Below, piece by piece: positions 1 to 9,609 of a DNA stretch of 64,000 nt. The notes below the pieces were generated by a model. That model was not told the origin of the DNA. It worked only from the letters and a program-made list of their open reading frames with translations, and searched no databases. The stretch comes from Burkholderia oklahomensis C6786 (GTDB lineage Bacteria > Pseudomonadota > Gammaproteobacteria > Burkholderiales > Burkholderiaceae). Each line of letters opens with the position of its first letter. Positions within the stretch are counted from its first letter, which is position 1. Both the position numbers and the translations under genes were made by a program. The DNA lies in assembly GCF_000959365.1 (NCBI RefSeq), contig NZ_CP009556.1, forward strand, positions 1,178,001 to 1,242,000, read 5' to 3'.

Positions 1-2
1 CA

Positions 3-119
3 TTTTGCCAACAGCAATTGGAAAAAGCGGAGCAGCAGGTGCGCGTGCTCGATGGCGCCGCGCTCAAGCCGCTTTCCGCCGGAACGGCCGCCGCGGACGG
101 CGGAGACGACGATCTATGA
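3..119 (+). CDS. xseB: Exodeoxyribonuclease VII small subunit, C-terminal end (partial)
   Basis: Only the last 38 codons are inside the window; the frame enters at base 3 and stops at TGA 117-119. The visible residues (QQQLEKAEQQVRVLDG, then a low-complexity acidic tail ending GGDDDL) match the helical end of XseB, the small subunit that pairs with XseA in the single-strand exonuclease ExoVII. The stop overlaps the ispA start in an ATGA, the usual translationally coupled xseB-ispA-dxs order. The 5' part lies outside, so completeness cannot be judged. Confidence 0.8.
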   Translation, partial: FCQQQLEKAEQQVRVLDGAALKPLSAGTAAADGGDDDL

Positions 120-1000
120 CATTCGACCAATGGATGCGCTCGGTGCTCGAGCGTGTCGAGACGGCCCTCGGCCATTATTTGCCGGCTGAAACTGTAGCGC
201 CCGCGCAACTGCACGAAGCGATGCGCTATGCGGCGCTCGGGGGGGGGAAACGGGTGCGTCCGCTGCTGTGCCATGCGGCGGGCGAGCTCACGGGCGCATC
301 GGAAGCGGCGCTGAACGCTGCCGCGGCGGCGCTCGAAATGATTCACGTGTACTCGCTCGTGCATGATGATATGCCGTGCATGGACGACGACGCGCTGCGT
401 CGCGGCAAGCCGACTGTCCACGTCGAGTATGACGAGGCCACCGCGCTTCTCGTCGGCGACGCGCTGCAGTCGCAGGCTTTCGTCGCGCTGACGGATGCCG
501 CCGCGCTGCCGCTCGACCGGCAGCCCGCGCTCGTGCGCGAGCTCGCGCTCGCGAGCGGCTCGATCGGCATGGCGGGCGGTCAGGCGATCGATCTCGCGAG
601 CGTCGGCCACGCGCTGTCGCGCGACGCGCTCGAGACGATGCACCGGATGAAGACGGGCGCGCTCCTGCGCGCGTCGGTGCGGATGGGCGCGCTCGCGGGC
701 GAGACGCCGTCCGAAGACGCGATGCGCGCACTCGACGCATACGCGGCCGCCGTCGGCCTCGCGTTCCAGGTGGTGGACGACATTCTCGACGTCACCACCG
801 ATTCCGCGACGCTCGGCAAGACGGCCGGCAAGGACGCGGCGAACGACAAGCCGACCTACGTGTCGATCATCGGCCTCGACGCGTCGCGCGCGCTCGCCGC
901 GCAACTGCGCGCCGATGCGCGCGCTGCGCTCGAACCGTTCGGCGCGCGCGCACGGCGCCTGGCCGAACTGGCGGACCTGGTGGTGAACCGGGTCAGCTGA
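116..1000 (+). CDS. ispA: Farnesyl diphosphate synthase (polyprenyl synthetase)
   Basis: Condenses DMAPP/GPP with IPP to give farnesyl diphosphate, in the cytoplasm. The 294-residue product has the first aspartate-rich motif at residues 84-92 (DDMPCMDDD) and the second at 221-225 (DDILD), with the conserved GGGKRVRP near residues 42-49, all as in short-chain trans-prenyltransferases. The length is normal. The start chosen is the ATG overlapping the xseB stop (ATGA), because the 37 codons upstream in the same frame are Arg-rich and lie inside xseB. dxs follows after 84 bp, so the two isoprenoid genes are probably co-transcribed. Confidence 0.95.
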   Translation: MTFDQWMRSVLERVETALGHYLPAETVAPAQLHEAMRYAALGGGKRVRPLLCHAAGELTGASEAALNAAAAALEMIHVYSLVHDDMPCMDDDALRRGKPTVHVEYDEATALLVGDALQSQAFVALTDAAALPLDRQPALVRELALASGSIGMAGGQAIDLASVGHALSRDALETMHRMKTGALLRASVRMGALAGETPSEDAMRALDAYAAAVGLAFQVVDDILDVTTDSATLGKTAGKDAANDKPTYVSIIGLDASRALAAQLRADARAALEPFGARARRLAELADLVVNRVS

Positions 1001-1084
1001 CGCGAAAGCCCGCCGCCGCGCCCATGCTATGGGTGGTGCGTGTAAGAAGTGCGGGCGCGTTTGTTTTCCTACAATGGAACGACG

Positions 1085-2989
1085 ATGTACGACTTGCTGA
1101 AAACCATCGACGACCCGGCGGATCTGCGCCGTCTCGATCGTCGCCAACTGCAGCCGCTCGCCGACGAGCTGCGCGCGTTCGTCCTCGACAGCGTGTCGAA
1201 GACGGGCGGCCATCTGTCGTCCAATCTCGGCACGGTCGAGCTGACGATTGCGCTGCACTACGTGTTCGACACGCCGGACGACCGGATCGTGTGGGACGTC
1301 GGTCACCAGACCTATCCGCACAAGATCCTGACGGGCCGCCGCGACGAGATGAAGACGCTGCGCCAGCTGGACGGCATCTCCGGCTTCCCGCGCCGCTCGG
1401 AGTCCGAATACGACACGTTCGGCACCGCGCATTCGAGCACGTCGATCTCGGCCGCGCTCGGGATGGCGATCGGCAGCAAGCTGAAGGGCGACGACCGCTT
1501 CTCGATCGCGGTGATCGGCGACGGCGCGATGACGGCCGGCATGGCGTTCGAAGCGATGAACAACGCGGGCGTGTCCGAGGATGCGAAGCTCCTCGTGATC
1601 CTGAACGACAACGACATGTCGATCTCGCCGCCCGTCGGCGCGCTGAATCGCCATCTCGCCCGCCTGATGTCGGGCCGTTTCTACGCGGCCGCGCGCGCGG
1701 GCGTCGAGCGCGTGCTGAGCGTCGCGCCGCCCATGCTCGAGCTCGCGCGCAAGCTCGAGGAGCATGCGAAGGGCATGGTCGTGCCCGCGACGCTGTTCGA
1801 GGAGTTCGGCTTCAACTACATCGGGCCGATCGACGGCCACGATCTCGATTCGCTGATCCCGACGCTGCAGAACATCAAGGAGCTGCGCGGGCCGCAGTTC
1901 CTGCACGTCGTGACGAAGAAGGGCCAGGGCTACAAGCTCGCCGAGGCCGATCCGGTGCTGTACCACGGCCCGGGCAAGTTCAATCCGGCCGAAGGCATCA
2001 AGCCGTCGACGACGCCCGCGAAGAAGACCTACACGCAGGTGTTCGGCGAGTGGCTGTGCGATGCGGCCGAGCTCGATTCGCGCGTGGTCGGCATCACGCC
2101 GGCGATGCGCGAAGGTTCGGGCATGGTCGAGTTCGAGAAGCGCTTCCCGGAGCGCTATTACGACGTCGGCATCGCCGAGCAGCACGCGGTGACGTTCGCG
2201 GGCGGCCTCGCGACCGAAGGGCTCAAGCCCGTCGTCGCGATCTACTCGACGTTCCTGCAGCGCGCCTATGATCAGCTGATTCACGACGTTGCGCTGCAGA
2301 ACCTGCCTGTCGTGTTCGCAATCGACCGCGCGGGTCTCGTCGGCGCGGACGGCGCGACGCACGCGGGCGCGTACGACCTCTCGTTCCTGCGCTGCATCCC
2401 GAACATGACCGTGATGGCCGCGTCGGACGAGAACGAGTGCCGCCAGATGCTGCACACTGCGCTGCAGCAGCCGAACCCGACCGCGGTCCGTTATCCGCGC
2501 GGCGCGGGCACGGGCGTTGCGACCGTCAAGGCCTTCACCGAGATTCCGCTCGGCAAGGGCGAAGTGCGTCGCCGCACGTCGCAGCCGGAGGGCAAGCGCG
2601 TCGCGATTCTCGCGTTCGGCACGATGGTTGCGCCGTCGCTCGCGGCGGCCGAAGCACTCGACGCGACCGTCGCGAACATGCGCTTCGTGAAGCCGATCGA
2701 TGCCGAGCTCGTGCAGGAGCTCGCGCAAACGCACGATTACCTCGTCACCGTCGAGGAAGGCTGCGTGATGGGCGGCGCGGGCTCCGCATGCGTCGAGGCG
2801 ATGATGGAAAGCGGCGTGATCCGTCCGGTGCTGCAGCTCGGCTTGCCGGACCGCTTCATCGATCACGGCGATCCGGCGAAGCTGCTGTCGATGTGCGGTC
2901 TCGACGGCGACGGCATCGCGAAGTCGATTCGCGAACGCTTCCTGAGCCACGCGACGAGCGTCGCGAGTCCGGCGAAGCGCGTCGCGTAA
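1085..2989 (+). CDS. dxs: 1-deoxy-D-xylulose-5-phosphate synthase
   Basis: Thiamine-diphosphate enzyme that condenses pyruvate and glyceraldehyde-3-phosphate, the first step of the MEP isoprenoid pathway. The product is 634 residues, the family norm. Visible are the HLSSNLG segment (His43), His74 in GHQTYPHK, the GDG of the ThDP/Mg site at 145-147 (GDGAMTAGM), the YIGPIDGHD motif and the ThDP-activating Glu near residue 365 in [12 protein letters not shown]. The start is the ATG giving MYDLLKTI; the 12 in-frame codons upstream have no family match. It sits directly downstream of ispA, as in many proteobacteria. Confidence 0.97.
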   Translation: MYDLLKTIDDPADLRRLDRRQLQPLADELRAFVLDSVSKTGGHLSSNLGTVELTIALHYVFDTPDDRIVWDVGHQTYPHKILTGRRDEMKTLRQLDGISGFPRRSESEYDTFGTAHSSTSISAALGMAIGSKLKGDDRFSIAVIGDGAMTAGMAFEAMNNAGVSEDAKLLVILNDNDMSISPPVGALNRHLARLMSGRFYAAARAGVERVLSVAPPMLELARKLEEHAKGMVVPATLFEEFGFNYIGPIDGHDLDSLIPTLQNIKELRGPQFLHVVTKKGQGYKLAEADPVLYHGPGKFNPAEGIKPSTTPAKKTYTQVFGEWLCDAAELDSRVVGITPAMREGSGMVEFEKRFPERYYDVGIAEQHAVTFAGGLATEGLKPVVAIYSTFLQRAYDQLIHDVALQNLPVVFAIDRAGLVGADGATHAGAYDLSFLRCIPNMTVMAASDENECRQMLHTALQQPNPTAVRYPRGAGTGVATVKAFTEIPLGKGEVRRRTSQPEGKRVAILAFGTMVAPSLAAAEALDATVANMRFVKPIDAELVQELAQTHDYLVTVEEGCVMGGAGSACVEAMMESGVIRPVLQLGLPDRFIDHGDPAKLLSMCGLDGDGIAKSIRERFLSHATSVASPAKRVA

Positions 2990-3029
2990 GCCGCCGCGCG
3001 GCGGGCGCACGGCGGCTTTCCCCCGAATG

Positions 3030-3049
3030 CATGGGCCTGCGGGCCCATG
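3030..3049 (+). repeat. 8-bp hairpin between dxs and folE2
   Basis: A perfect inverted repeat, CATGGGCC and GGCCCATG, separated by TGCG. It has no T-run after it, so it is not a standard intrinsic terminator. It may stabilise the dxs mRNA end or be a weak terminator; its role is unknown. Confidence 0.4.
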
Positions 3050-3118
3050 TTGCATTTCCGGCAGGTCATGCGGCATATGGCGATGTCGTGCCGCGTGACC
3101 CTATATGGATCGAACAAG

Positions 3119-3928
3119 ATGAACCTGATGAATCCCGAATTCGTGATGCCCGACGTGCAGAGCACGATCGACACCCGGCAGATGCCGATCCAGCGCGTCG
3201 GTGTGCGGGCCGTCCGGCATCCGTTGACCGTGCGCACCGCCGAAGGCGAGACGCAGGCCACGGTCGGCACCTGGAATCTCGACGTGCATCTGCCGGCCGA
3301 TCAGAAGGGCACGCACATGTCGCGCTTCGTCGCGCTGCTCGAGGAAAGCGACGGGCCGCTGACGATCGACGCGTTCCGCGCGATGCTGGCGACGATGCTC
3401 GAGAAGCTCGAAGCGCAGGCGGGACGCATCGAGGTGTCGTTTCCATACTTCGTGAACAAGACGGCACCCGTGTCGGGCGTGCGCAGCCTCCTCGACTACG
3501 AAGTGACGCTGACGGGCGACGTGCGCGGCGGCGCCGCGCGCGTGTTCGCGAAGGTGCTCGTGCCGGTGACGAGCCTCTGCCCGTGCTCGAAGAAGATCTC
3601 GCAATACGGCGCGCACAACCAGCGCTCGCATGTGACGATCGACGCGGAGCTCGCGGCCGACGTGCCGGTCGAGGATCTGATCCGGATTGCGGAGGAAGAG
3701 GCGTCGTGCGAGCTGTGGGGGCTGCTCAAGCGCCCCGACGAGAAGTTCGTCACGGAGCGCGCATACGAGAATCCGAAGTTCGTCGAGGACCTGGTGCGCG
3801 ACGTCGCGCGACGGCTCGACGCCGACGCGCGGATCGTCGCGTACGTGCTCGAGGCGGAGAACTTCGAGTCGATCCACAATCACAGCGCGTATGCGCTGAT
3901 CGAGCGCGACAAGCGGCGAGCCGAGTAA
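3119..3928 (+). CDS. folE2: GTP cyclohydrolase I, FolE2 type (GCYH-IB)
   Basis: Converts GTP to dihydroneopterin triphosphate, the entry to folate and queuosine synthesis, by the FolE-independent FolE2 fold. The 269-residue product starts [14 protein letters not shown], carries GTHMSRF near residues 64-70 and the CPCSKKIS segment with Cys154 and Cys156, followed by GAHNQRSHV. These are hallmark FolE2 residues around the active-site metal. The frame is open 24 codons further upstream, but that part overlaps the 3030-3049 hairpin and looks non-family. FolE2 is often a zinc-sparing paralogue; whether this genome also has FolE is not visible. An intrinsic terminator follows. Confidence 0.95.
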   Translation: MNLMNPEFVMPDVQSTIDTRQMPIQRVGVRAVRHPLTVRTAEGETQATVGTWNLDVHLPADQKGTHMSRFVALLEESDGPLTIDAFRAMLATMLEKLEAQAGRIEVSFPYFVNKTAPVSGVRSLLDYEVTLTGDVRGGAARVFAKVLVPVTSLCPCSKKISQYGAHNQRSHVTIDAELAADVPVEDLIRIAEEEASCELWGLLKRPDEKFVTERAYENPKFVEDLVRDVARRLDADARIVAYVLEAENFESIHNHSAYALIERDKRRAE

Positions 3929-3959
3929 GCGTCGCGCGGCGGTTGCCGCCGTATGCGGA

Positions 3960-3995
3960 AAGGGGCCGTTCGACGTGAACGGCCCCTTGCGTTTT
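3960..3995 (+). terminator. Intrinsic terminator after folE2
   Basis: A 12-bp stem (AAGGGGCCGTTC with GAACGGCCCCTT, loop GACGT) is followed by GCGTTTT. It lies 31 bp after the folE2 stop and ends the plus-strand run before the convergent tsaD. Confidence 0.85.
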
Positions 3996-4253
3996 GGGTG
4001 ACGGCAAGCGAATGACTGCGGTCCGGGAGCGGTTGTTGCGCGGCGACTGTGCGCGGCGTCGATCGTAGTCGGTGCGTGTGCCGAGCGGGCGCGGCGCGGG
4101 GCGTTGGCGGTATCGGTCGAGATCCGCACGCGCGGGTACGAGCCTTGTTGCCCGGGCCTCGTCGTCGGAAGGCTGACCGCGATGCGGCGCGGCGCGGTCA
4201 TCTCCGCCGCGGCGATGTTTCTTCGGATGCGTCTTCGAAAGGCGCGCTGCGCT
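3996..4253. other. Intergenic spacer between convergent folE2 and tsaD
   Basis: With the folE2 tail this makes about 325 bp without a gene. I see no RNA gene, repeat or convincing short ORF after the folE2 terminator, and no clear intrinsic terminator for tsaD on the minus strand. Confidence 0.6.
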
Positions 4254-5294
4254 TCAGCGCGCGAGCGACGCCAGATCCCAGCGCGGCTTCACGGTGAACG
4301 CGTAGTCGCGGCTCGCCTGCGACGGCCAGCGCGCGAGCCGCAGCGCGCCCGCGAGCGCGATCATCGCGCCGTTGTCGGTGCAGAGCGCGAGGTCGGGGTA
4401 GTGGACGTCGAAGCCGCGCTTCGCGGCCGCGGCCGACAGCGCCTCGCGCAGTTGCCGGTTCGCGCCGACACCGCCCGCGACGACGAGCCGCTTGAGCCGC
4501 GTCTTCTTCAGCGCGGCGAGCGATTTCGCGACGAGCACGTCGACGGCCGCGTCGACGAAGCCGCGCGCAAGGTCGGCCTTCGCGCGCTCGAACCCGGCGC
4601 CGCTTGCGTGCGCCGCTTCGAGCTTCTTCATCTGCGTGAGCACCGCGGTCTTCAGCCCGCTGAAGCTGAAGTCGAGATCGCCCGAATGGAGCATCGGCCG
4701 CGGCAGCACGATCGCGCCCGGCGTGCCGGTTTCGGCGAGCTTCGACACTTCCGGTCCGCCCGGGTAGCCGAGGCCGAGCAGCTTCGCGGTCTTGTCGAAC
4801 GCTTCGCCCGCCGCGTCGTCGAGCGTTTCGCCGAGCGTCTCGTAGACGCCGACGTCGGTGACGCGCATCAGCTGCGTATGGCCGCCCGACACGAGCAGCG
4901 CGACGAACGGGAACGGCGGCGGCTCGGCGACGAGGAGCGGCGACAGCAGGTGCCCTTCGAGATGATGGATGCCGATCGTCGGCTTGTCCCACGCGAACGC
5001 GAGCGCGTTCGCGATGCTTGCGCCGACGAGCAGCGCGCCCGCGAGGCCCGGACCTTGCGTGAACGCGATTGCATCGATGTCCTCGCGGCGCGCGCCGCTC
5101 GCGGAGAGCACCTCCTCGAGCAGCGGCAGCGCGCGGCGGATGTGGTCGCGCGACGCGAGCTCGGGAACGACGCCGCCGTATTCGCGGTGCATCGCGATCT
5201 GCGAGTGGAGCGCGTGCGCGAGGAGGCCGCGCTCGGTGTCGTAGAGCGCGAGGCCGGTTTCGTCGCAGGAGCTTTCGATGCCGAGAACGAGCAT
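4254..5294 (-). CDS. tsaD: tRNA N6-adenosine threonylcarbamoyltransferase
   Basis: Transfers the threonylcarbamoyl group from TC-AMP to A37 of ANN-decoding tRNAs, with TsaB and TsaE. The product is 346 residues. It shows the Kae1/Gcp signature: [17 protein letters not shown] at the N-terminus, the metal-binding pair His111/His115 in HHLEGH, the ASKH nucleotide-binding segments LVSGGHTQL and [13 protein letters not shown], and the late CTDNGAMIA metal aspartate. Start ATG and length are standard. It faces away from the flavoprotein gene at 5425. A minus-strand TATACT (5352-5357) could be its -10 box. Confidence 0.96.
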   Translation of the reverse strand: MLVLGIESSCDETGLALYDTERGLLAHALHSQIAMHREYGGVVPELASRDHIRRALPLLEEVLSASGARREDIDAIAFTQGPGLAGALLVGASIANALAFAWDKPTIGIHHLEGHLLSPLLVAEPPPFPFVALLVSGGHTQLMRVTDVGVYETLGETLDDAAGEAFDKTAKLLGLGYPGGPEVSKLAETGTPGAIVLPRPMLHSGDLDFSFSGLKTAVLTQMKKLEAAHASGAGFERAKADLARGFVDAAVDVLVAKSLAALKKTRLKRLVVAGGVGANRQLREALSAAAAKRGFDVHYPDLALCTDNGAMIALAGALRLARWPSQASRDYAFTVKPRWDLASLAR

Positions 5295-5424
5295 GGTGGT
5301 GTGCGGCGGCCGCGTCGTGGCGCGCGCGGCCGGAAATCAACGTAACAGAAAAGTATAACAGCGCGGCGGCTTCGCCCGTCGGCGCGCGGTCGACGCGGCG
5401 CGCGACGCAGGTACAATCCGCGCC

Positions 5425-6648
5425 ATGGAAAATTTCGACATCGCAGTGATCGGCGCGGGCGCGGCCGGCATGATGACGGCCGCGGTGGCCGGTCAGCTCG
5501 GCCGGCGCGTCGTGCTGCTCGATCACTCGCCGCGGCTCGCGGAGAAGATCCGCATCTCGGGCGGCGGGCGCTGCAACTTCACGAATCTGTACGCGGGGCC
5601 GGACAACTACCTGTCGTCGAATCCGCATTTCTGCCGCTCGGCGCTCGCGCGCTACACGCCGCGCGATTTCCTCGGGCTCCTGAAGAACTACCGGGTCACG
5701 TGGCACGAGAAGCACAAGGGGCAGCTCTTCTGCGACCATTCGAGCGACGCGGTCATCGACGTGCTGAAGAGCGAATGTGACGCGGGCGGCGTCGCGTGGC
5801 GGCGGCCGGTGTCGGTCGACACGGTGCGGCACGTGCACGCGGACGGCTTCGCGCTCGACACGAGCGCGGGCGCGATCGGCGCGCGGGCGCTCGTCGTCGC
5901 GACGGGCGGGCTGTCGATTCCGAAGATCGGCGCGACCGATTTTGCCTACCGCATCGCGAAACAGTTCGGCCACAAGCTCGTCGACACGCGGCCGGCGCTC
6001 GTGCCGCTGACCTTCGCGGCCGATGCGTGGGCGCCGTTCGCGGCGTTGTCGGGCGTGTCGCTCGAGGCGCGGGTGTCGACCGGCGCGAAGAAGGTCGGCG
6101 GTGAGTTCGTCGAAGATATCCTGCTCACCCATCGAGGACTGTCCGGGCCCGGAATCCTGCAGATTTCGAGCTATTGGCGCTCGGGAGAGCCGATCCACGT
6201 CGATCTCGTGCCGCAGCTCGACGCGGCGGACGAGTTGGTCCGCGCGAAGGCGGGCTCGCGACGTCAGATCGGGACGCTGCTCGCCGATTGGGTGCCCGCG
6301 CGGCTCGCGCACGCGTGGCTCGAGGCGGAGCGGGTGCATGCGGACGCGCGCCTCGCCGACCTGCCGGACAAGACGCTGCGCCGGATCGGCGAAACGCTGT
6401 CGCGCTGGACGCTCATGCCGAACGGCACCGAGGGTTACCGGAAGGCCGAGGTGACGAAGGGCGGGGTCGACACGCGCGAGCTGTCGTCGGCGACGATGAT
6501 GAGCGAGCGCGTGCCTGGCCTCTTCTTCGTCGGCGAGGCGGTCGACGTGACGGGCTGGCTCGGCGGCTACAATTTCCAATGGGCGTGGGCTTCGGGCGTC
6601 GCGGCCGGGCGCGCGGCCGCCGACTGCACGCGCCGCTTGACGGGTTAG
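5425..6648 (+). CDS. NAD(P)/FAD-dependent flavoprotein, BaiN/HI0933 family
   Basis: Two-dinucleotide-binding flavoprotein of the HI0933/YhiN/BaiN family. The product is 407 residues. The FAD Rossmann motif GAGAAG is at residues 10-15, the family signature ISGGGRCNFTN is near 45-56, and a C-terminal FAD motif FFVGEAVDVTGWLGGYN precedes the end. BaiN acts on 7-dehydroxylated bile acids in clostridia, but for proteobacterial members the substrate is unknown and I assign none. It is a single gene, divergent from tsaD, with a possible -10 TACAAT at 5412-5417 that would leave a very short leader. Confidence 0.85.
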   Translation: MENFDIAVIGAGAAGMMTAAVAGQLGRRVVLLDHSPRLAEKIRISGGGRCNFTNLYAGPDNYLSSNPHFCRSALARYTPRDFLGLLKNYRVTWHEKHKGQLFCDHSSDAVIDVLKSECDAGGVAWRRPVSVDTVRHVHADGFALDTSAGAIGARALVVATGGLSIPKIGATDFAYRIAKQFGHKLVDTRPALVPLTFAADAWAPFAALSGVSLEARVSTGAKKVGGEFVEDILLTHRGLSGPGILQISSYWRSGEPIHVDLVPQLDAADELVRAKAGSRRQIGTLLADWVPARLAHAWLEAERVHADARLADLPDKTLRRIGETLSRWTLMPNGTEGYRKAEVTKGGVDTRELSSATMMSERVPGLFFVGEAVDVTGWLGGYNFQWAWASGVAAGRAAADCTRRLTG

Positions 6649-6667
6649 TGCGTTTGTGCAAAGCGTC

Positions 6668-6676
6668 TGCTATACT
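6668..6676 (+). promoter_or_regulatory. Extended -10 promoter for rpsU
   Basis: TGC followed by TATACT lies about 50 bp before the rpsU ATG, an extended -10 arrangement. No matching -35 hexamer is evident at 16-18 bp. The call rests on the motif and on its position ahead of the rpsU operon. Confidence 0.5.
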
Positions 6677-6724
6677 CGAAAACCTTTCTCCGCAATACCT
6701 TTACTTTTTTTTACGTGACGGGTC

Positions 6725-6937
6725 ATGACGATCATCCGCGTTAAGGAAAACGAGCCTTTCGAAGTTGCGATGCGCCGCTTCAAGCGCACGATCGAAAAGA
6801 ACGGTCTGCTGACCGAGTTGCGCGCGCGAGAGTTCTACGAGAAGCCGACTGCGGAGCGCAAGCGCAAGAAGGCCGCTGCGGTGAAGCGCCACTACAAGCG
6901 CATCCGCAGCCAGATGCTGCCGAAGAAGCTCTACTGA
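6725..6937 (+). CDS. rpsU: 30S ribosomal protein S21
   Basis: Small basic protein of the 30S platform, near the anti-Shine-Dalgarno end of 16S rRNA. The 70-residue product ([19 protein letters not shown] start, [12 protein letters not shown] end) is full length with a Lys/Arg-rich C-terminal helix. It opens the rpsU-yqeY-dnaG-rpoD run, the beta-proteobacterial form of the macromolecular synthesis operon. A strong terminator follows, so only readthrough would reach the downstream genes from this promoter. Confidence 0.97.
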   Translation: MTIIRVKENEPFEVAMRRFKRTIEKNGLLTELRAREFYEKPTAERKRKKAAAVKRHYKRIRSQMLPKKLY

Positions 6938-7018
6938 GCATTGCCCGCGCCGCGTGGTTCGCTAGGCGGCGCACCGATGGGATTCGCCGAGCGCGGCCCG
7001 TCGATGCCGAATTCGAGC

Positions 7019-7053
7019 AAACCCGCTTGAGAAACCGTCTCAAGCGGGTTTTT
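7019..7053 (+). terminator. Intrinsic terminator between rpsU and yqeY
   Basis: A 14-bp stem (AAACCCGCTTGAGA with TCTCAAGCGGGTTT, loop AACCG) ends in TTTTT. This is the equivalent of the partial terminator between rpsU and dnaG in the classic macromolecular synthesis operon, which allows S21 to be made in excess. That role here is inferred by analogy. Confidence 0.9.
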
Positions 7054-7104
7054 GTGTTGACGCCGTTGGGCGGTGTCGCATGGAATTTTCATACCGGATA
7101 TACG

Positions 7105-7551
7105 ATGAGTCTCAGAGACCAGATCAGTGAAGACATGAAGGCCGCGATGCGCGCGAAGGAAAGCGAGCGGCTGGCGACGATCCGCCTGCTGCTGGCCGCG
7201 ATCAAGCAGCGCGAGGTCGACGAGCGCGTGACGCTCGACGACGCGGGCGTCATCGCGGTCGTCGACAAGATGATCAAGCAGCGCAAGGATTCGATCAGCC
7301 AGTTCGAAGCCGCGGGCCGCACCGACCTCGTCGACAAGGAGCAGGCGGAAGTCGCGGTCCTGACCGCGTACATGCCCGCGCAGCTGTCGGAAGCCGAGGT
7401 GGCGGCCGAAGTGCGGGCGGCCGTCGCGCAGACGGGCGCAGCGGGCCCGCAGGACATGGGCAAGGTGATGGGCGTGCTGAAGGGCAAGCTCGCCGGCAAG
7501 GCCGACATGACAGCCGTGTCCGCGCTCGTCAAGGCGGCGCTCTCGAAGTAA
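7105..7551 (+). CDS. yqeY: GatB/YqeY domain protein
   Basis: A 148-residue cytoplasmic protein made almost wholly of the YqeY domain (helical N-terminal half, small C-terminal tail domain as in GatB). Visible family features are MSLRDQISEDMKAAMRAKE, then RLATIRLLLAAIKQREVDE, and near the end GPQDMGKVMGVLKGKLAGKADM. The tail domain binds tRNA in GatB; YqeY itself has no firm role. The start is the ATG giving MSLRDQ, because the 26 upstream in-frame codons overlap the rpsU terminator. It is usually linked to rpsU and dnaG in Burkholderia, as here. Confidence 0.92.
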   Translation: MSLRDQISEDMKAAMRAKESERLATIRLLLAAIKQREVDERVTLDDAGVIAVVDKMIKQRKDSISQFEAAGRTDLVDKEQAEVAVLTAYMPAQLSEAEVAAEVRAAVAQTGAAGPQDMGKVMGVLKGKLAGKADMTAVSALVKAALSK

Positions 7552-7647
7552 CCCCGGCCGGCGCGACGCGCGCCCGCCCGTCAAGCGGCCCGCGGCGGCC
7601 GCGGCGGCGGCGCGTGTCGGCCGGCACGTCTTCCGATCGATCCAACG

Positions 7648-9525
7648 GTGATTCCGCATTCGTTCCTGCAGGATTTGCTGAACCGCGTCGACATCGTCGA
7701 CGTGGTCGGCCGGTACGTGCAGCTCAAGAAGGGCGGCGCCAACTTCATGGGGCTGTGCCCGTTCCACAACGAGAAGAGCCCTTCGTTCACGGTCAGTCCG
7801 ACGAAGCAGTTCTACCATTGCTTCGGTTGCGGCGCGCACGGCACCGCGATCGGCTTCCTGATGGAGCACGCGGGGCTCACGTTTCCCGAGGCGGTACAGG
7901 AGCTCGCGCAATCGGCCGGGCTCACGGTGCCGCACGAGCCGTCACCGATGCGCGGCGGCGGTGGAAGCCCGGGCGACGGCTATGCGCCGCTCGCCGCGTC
8001 GAAAGCGGTCACGACCGCGCTGTCGGACGTGATGCAGACCGCTTGCGACTATTACCGCAAGCAGTTGCGCGGCGCGCCGAACGCGATCCAGTATCTGAAA
8101 CGGCGCGGCCTGACGGGCGAGATCGCACTGCGCTTCGGGCTCGGCTACGCGCCGGACGGCTGGCAGAACCTCGAGGCGGCGTTCGACGACTACCGCCACG
8201 ATTCGCTCGTCGACGCGGGCCTCGTGATCGTCAGCGAGAAGACCGATGCGAACGGCGTGGCGCGCCGCTACGACCGGTTCCGCGAGCGGATCATGTTCCC
8301 GATCCGCAACGTGAAGGGGCAGGTGATCGGCTTCGGCGGCCGGGTGCTGGACGGCGGCGAGCCCAAGTATTTGAATTCGCCCGAGACCCCCTTGTTTAAC
8401 AAGGGCAGCGAGCTATACGGGTTGTTCGAGGCGCGGCTCGCGATCCGCGATCACAAGTACGCGCTCGTCGTCGAAGGGTATATGGACGTCGTCGCGCTCG
8501 CGCAGCTCGGCTTTCCGAACGCGGTGGCGACGCTCGGCACCGCGTGCACGCCGATTCACGTGCAGAAGCTGCTGCGGCAGACGGACACGGTCGTCTTCAG
8601 CTTCGACGGCGACTCGGCCGGCCGGCGCGCCGCGCGGCGCGCGCTCGAGGCATGCCTGCCGCACGCGGCGGACAACCGGACGATCCGCTTCCTGTTCCTG
8701 CCGCCGGAGCACGATCCGGACAGCTACGTGCGGGAATTCGGGACGGATGCGTTCTCGGAGCAGGTGAAGCGGGCGATGCCGCTGTCGCAGTTCCTGCTGA
8801 ACGAGGCGACGGCGGGCAAGGAGCTCGACCAGCCGGAGGGGCGCGCGAAGGCGCTGTTCGACGCGAAGCCGATGCTGCAGGCGCTGCCGGCGAACGCGTT
8901 GCGCGCGCAGATCATGCACATGTTCGCCGAACGGCTGCAGATTCCGTTCGACGAAGTCGCGGCGCTCGTCGAAGTGGACGCGCGGATCGCCGCGCCGGCC
9001 CGTCAGGCGCCCGCGCGCAGCGAGCGGCGGCGCGTGACGGACAACGAGAAGCGCGCGCTGCGCAATTTGGTGATGCATCCGCGGATCGCGGCGACGCTCG
9101 ACGACGAGAGCCTCGCGACGCTGCGGGCGCTGCCGAGAAACGGGGAACTGTTCGACGAGGTGATCGGCCATGCGCGCGCGCTCGGCGACGGGGCGGAATT
9201 CCGGCTTTTGTCGGATGTGCTACGCAATTCGGCTAACGCGCCCACGTACGACGAAATTTTCCGGGAAATTCTGGTCTATGATGAAAATGTCCGCGACTTG
9301 ATGCAGCAGAATCCGGAAAGCGACGTGGCGCAGGAGGGGCTGCGCGAGCAGGAACGGATCGCAGGCGAGGAGCTTCAGGCAGCGGTGCTCAAGATGCGCT
9401 ACGACGCGTGCCGCGACAGGCTCAACAGCCTTTCGAAGCGGTCGGCGCCCTCTTCCGGGGAATTGGCGGAAATCAAGGACTTGCATCAGAACCTGGCAGA
9501 CATGAAGCGGAGGCTCGGGCTGTGA
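7648..9525 (+). CDS. dnaG: DNA primase
   Basis: Makes RNA primers for lagging-strand synthesis and docks on DnaB. The product is 625 residues. An N-terminal CHC2 zinc ribbon has Cys37, His40, Cys58 and Cys61. The TOPRIM core follows, with the catalytic Glu near residue 276 in VVEGYMDVVAL and Asp near 320 in FSFDGDSAGRRA. A C-terminal helicase-binding region closes it. The start is GTG (product MIPHSFLQDLLNRVDIVDVV), the family start; no in-frame ATG is available nearby. rpoD follows after 84 bp with its own promoter. Confidence 0.96.
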   Translation: MIPHSFLQDLLNRVDIVDVVGRYVQLKKGGANFMGLCPFHNEKSPSFTVSPTKQFYHCFGCGAHGTAIGFLMEHAGLTFPEAVQELAQSAGLTVPHEPSPMRGGGGSPGDGYAPLAASKAVTTALSDVMQTACDYYRKQLRGAPNAIQYLKRRGLTGEIALRFGLGYAPDGWQNLEAAFDDYRHDSLVDAGLVIVSEKTDANGVARRYDRFRERIMFPIRNVKGQVIGFGGRVLDGGEPKYLNSPETPLFNKGSELYGLFEARLAIRDHKYALVVEGYMDVVALAQLGFPNAVATLGTACTPIHVQKLLRQTDTVVFSFDGDSAGRRAARRALEACLPHAADNRTIRFLFLPPEHDPDSYVREFGTDAFSEQVKRAMPLSQFLLNEATAGKELDQPEGRAKALFDAKPMLQALPANALRAQIMHMFAERLQIPFDEVAALVEVDARIAAPARQAPARSERRRVTDNEKRALRNLVMHPRIAATLDDESLATLRALPRNGELFDEVIGHARALGDGAEFRLLSDVLRNSANAPTYDEIFREILVYDENVRDLMQQNPESDVAQEGLREQERIAGEELQAAVLKMRYDACRDRLNSLSKRSAPSSGELAEIKDLHQNLADMKRRLGL

Positions 9526-9553
9526 ACCGGCCGGGGAAGGGGCTGCCTCAACG

Positions 9554-9562
9554 TGCTATAAT
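9554..9562 (+). promoter_or_regulatory. Extended -10 promoter for rpoD
   Basis: TGCTATAAT, a consensus -10 with the extended TGn, lies 47 bp before the rpoD ATG and just after the dnaG stop. No good -35 is visible in the GC-rich sequence before it. rpoD can therefore probably be expressed separately from dnaG. Confidence 0.65.
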
Positions 9563-9609
9563 ATAAGGTTTTCAGCGGTTTGTTTTTCTAAGCAGAGGCG
9601 AGAATCGCA

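Noticed and set aside
4198..6579. A 793-codon minus-strand open frame across tsaD and the flavoprotein gene
   Set aside because: It is antisense to two well-recognised genes in other frames, is Arg/His/Ala-rich with no domain, and arises from the high third-position GC of the real genes.
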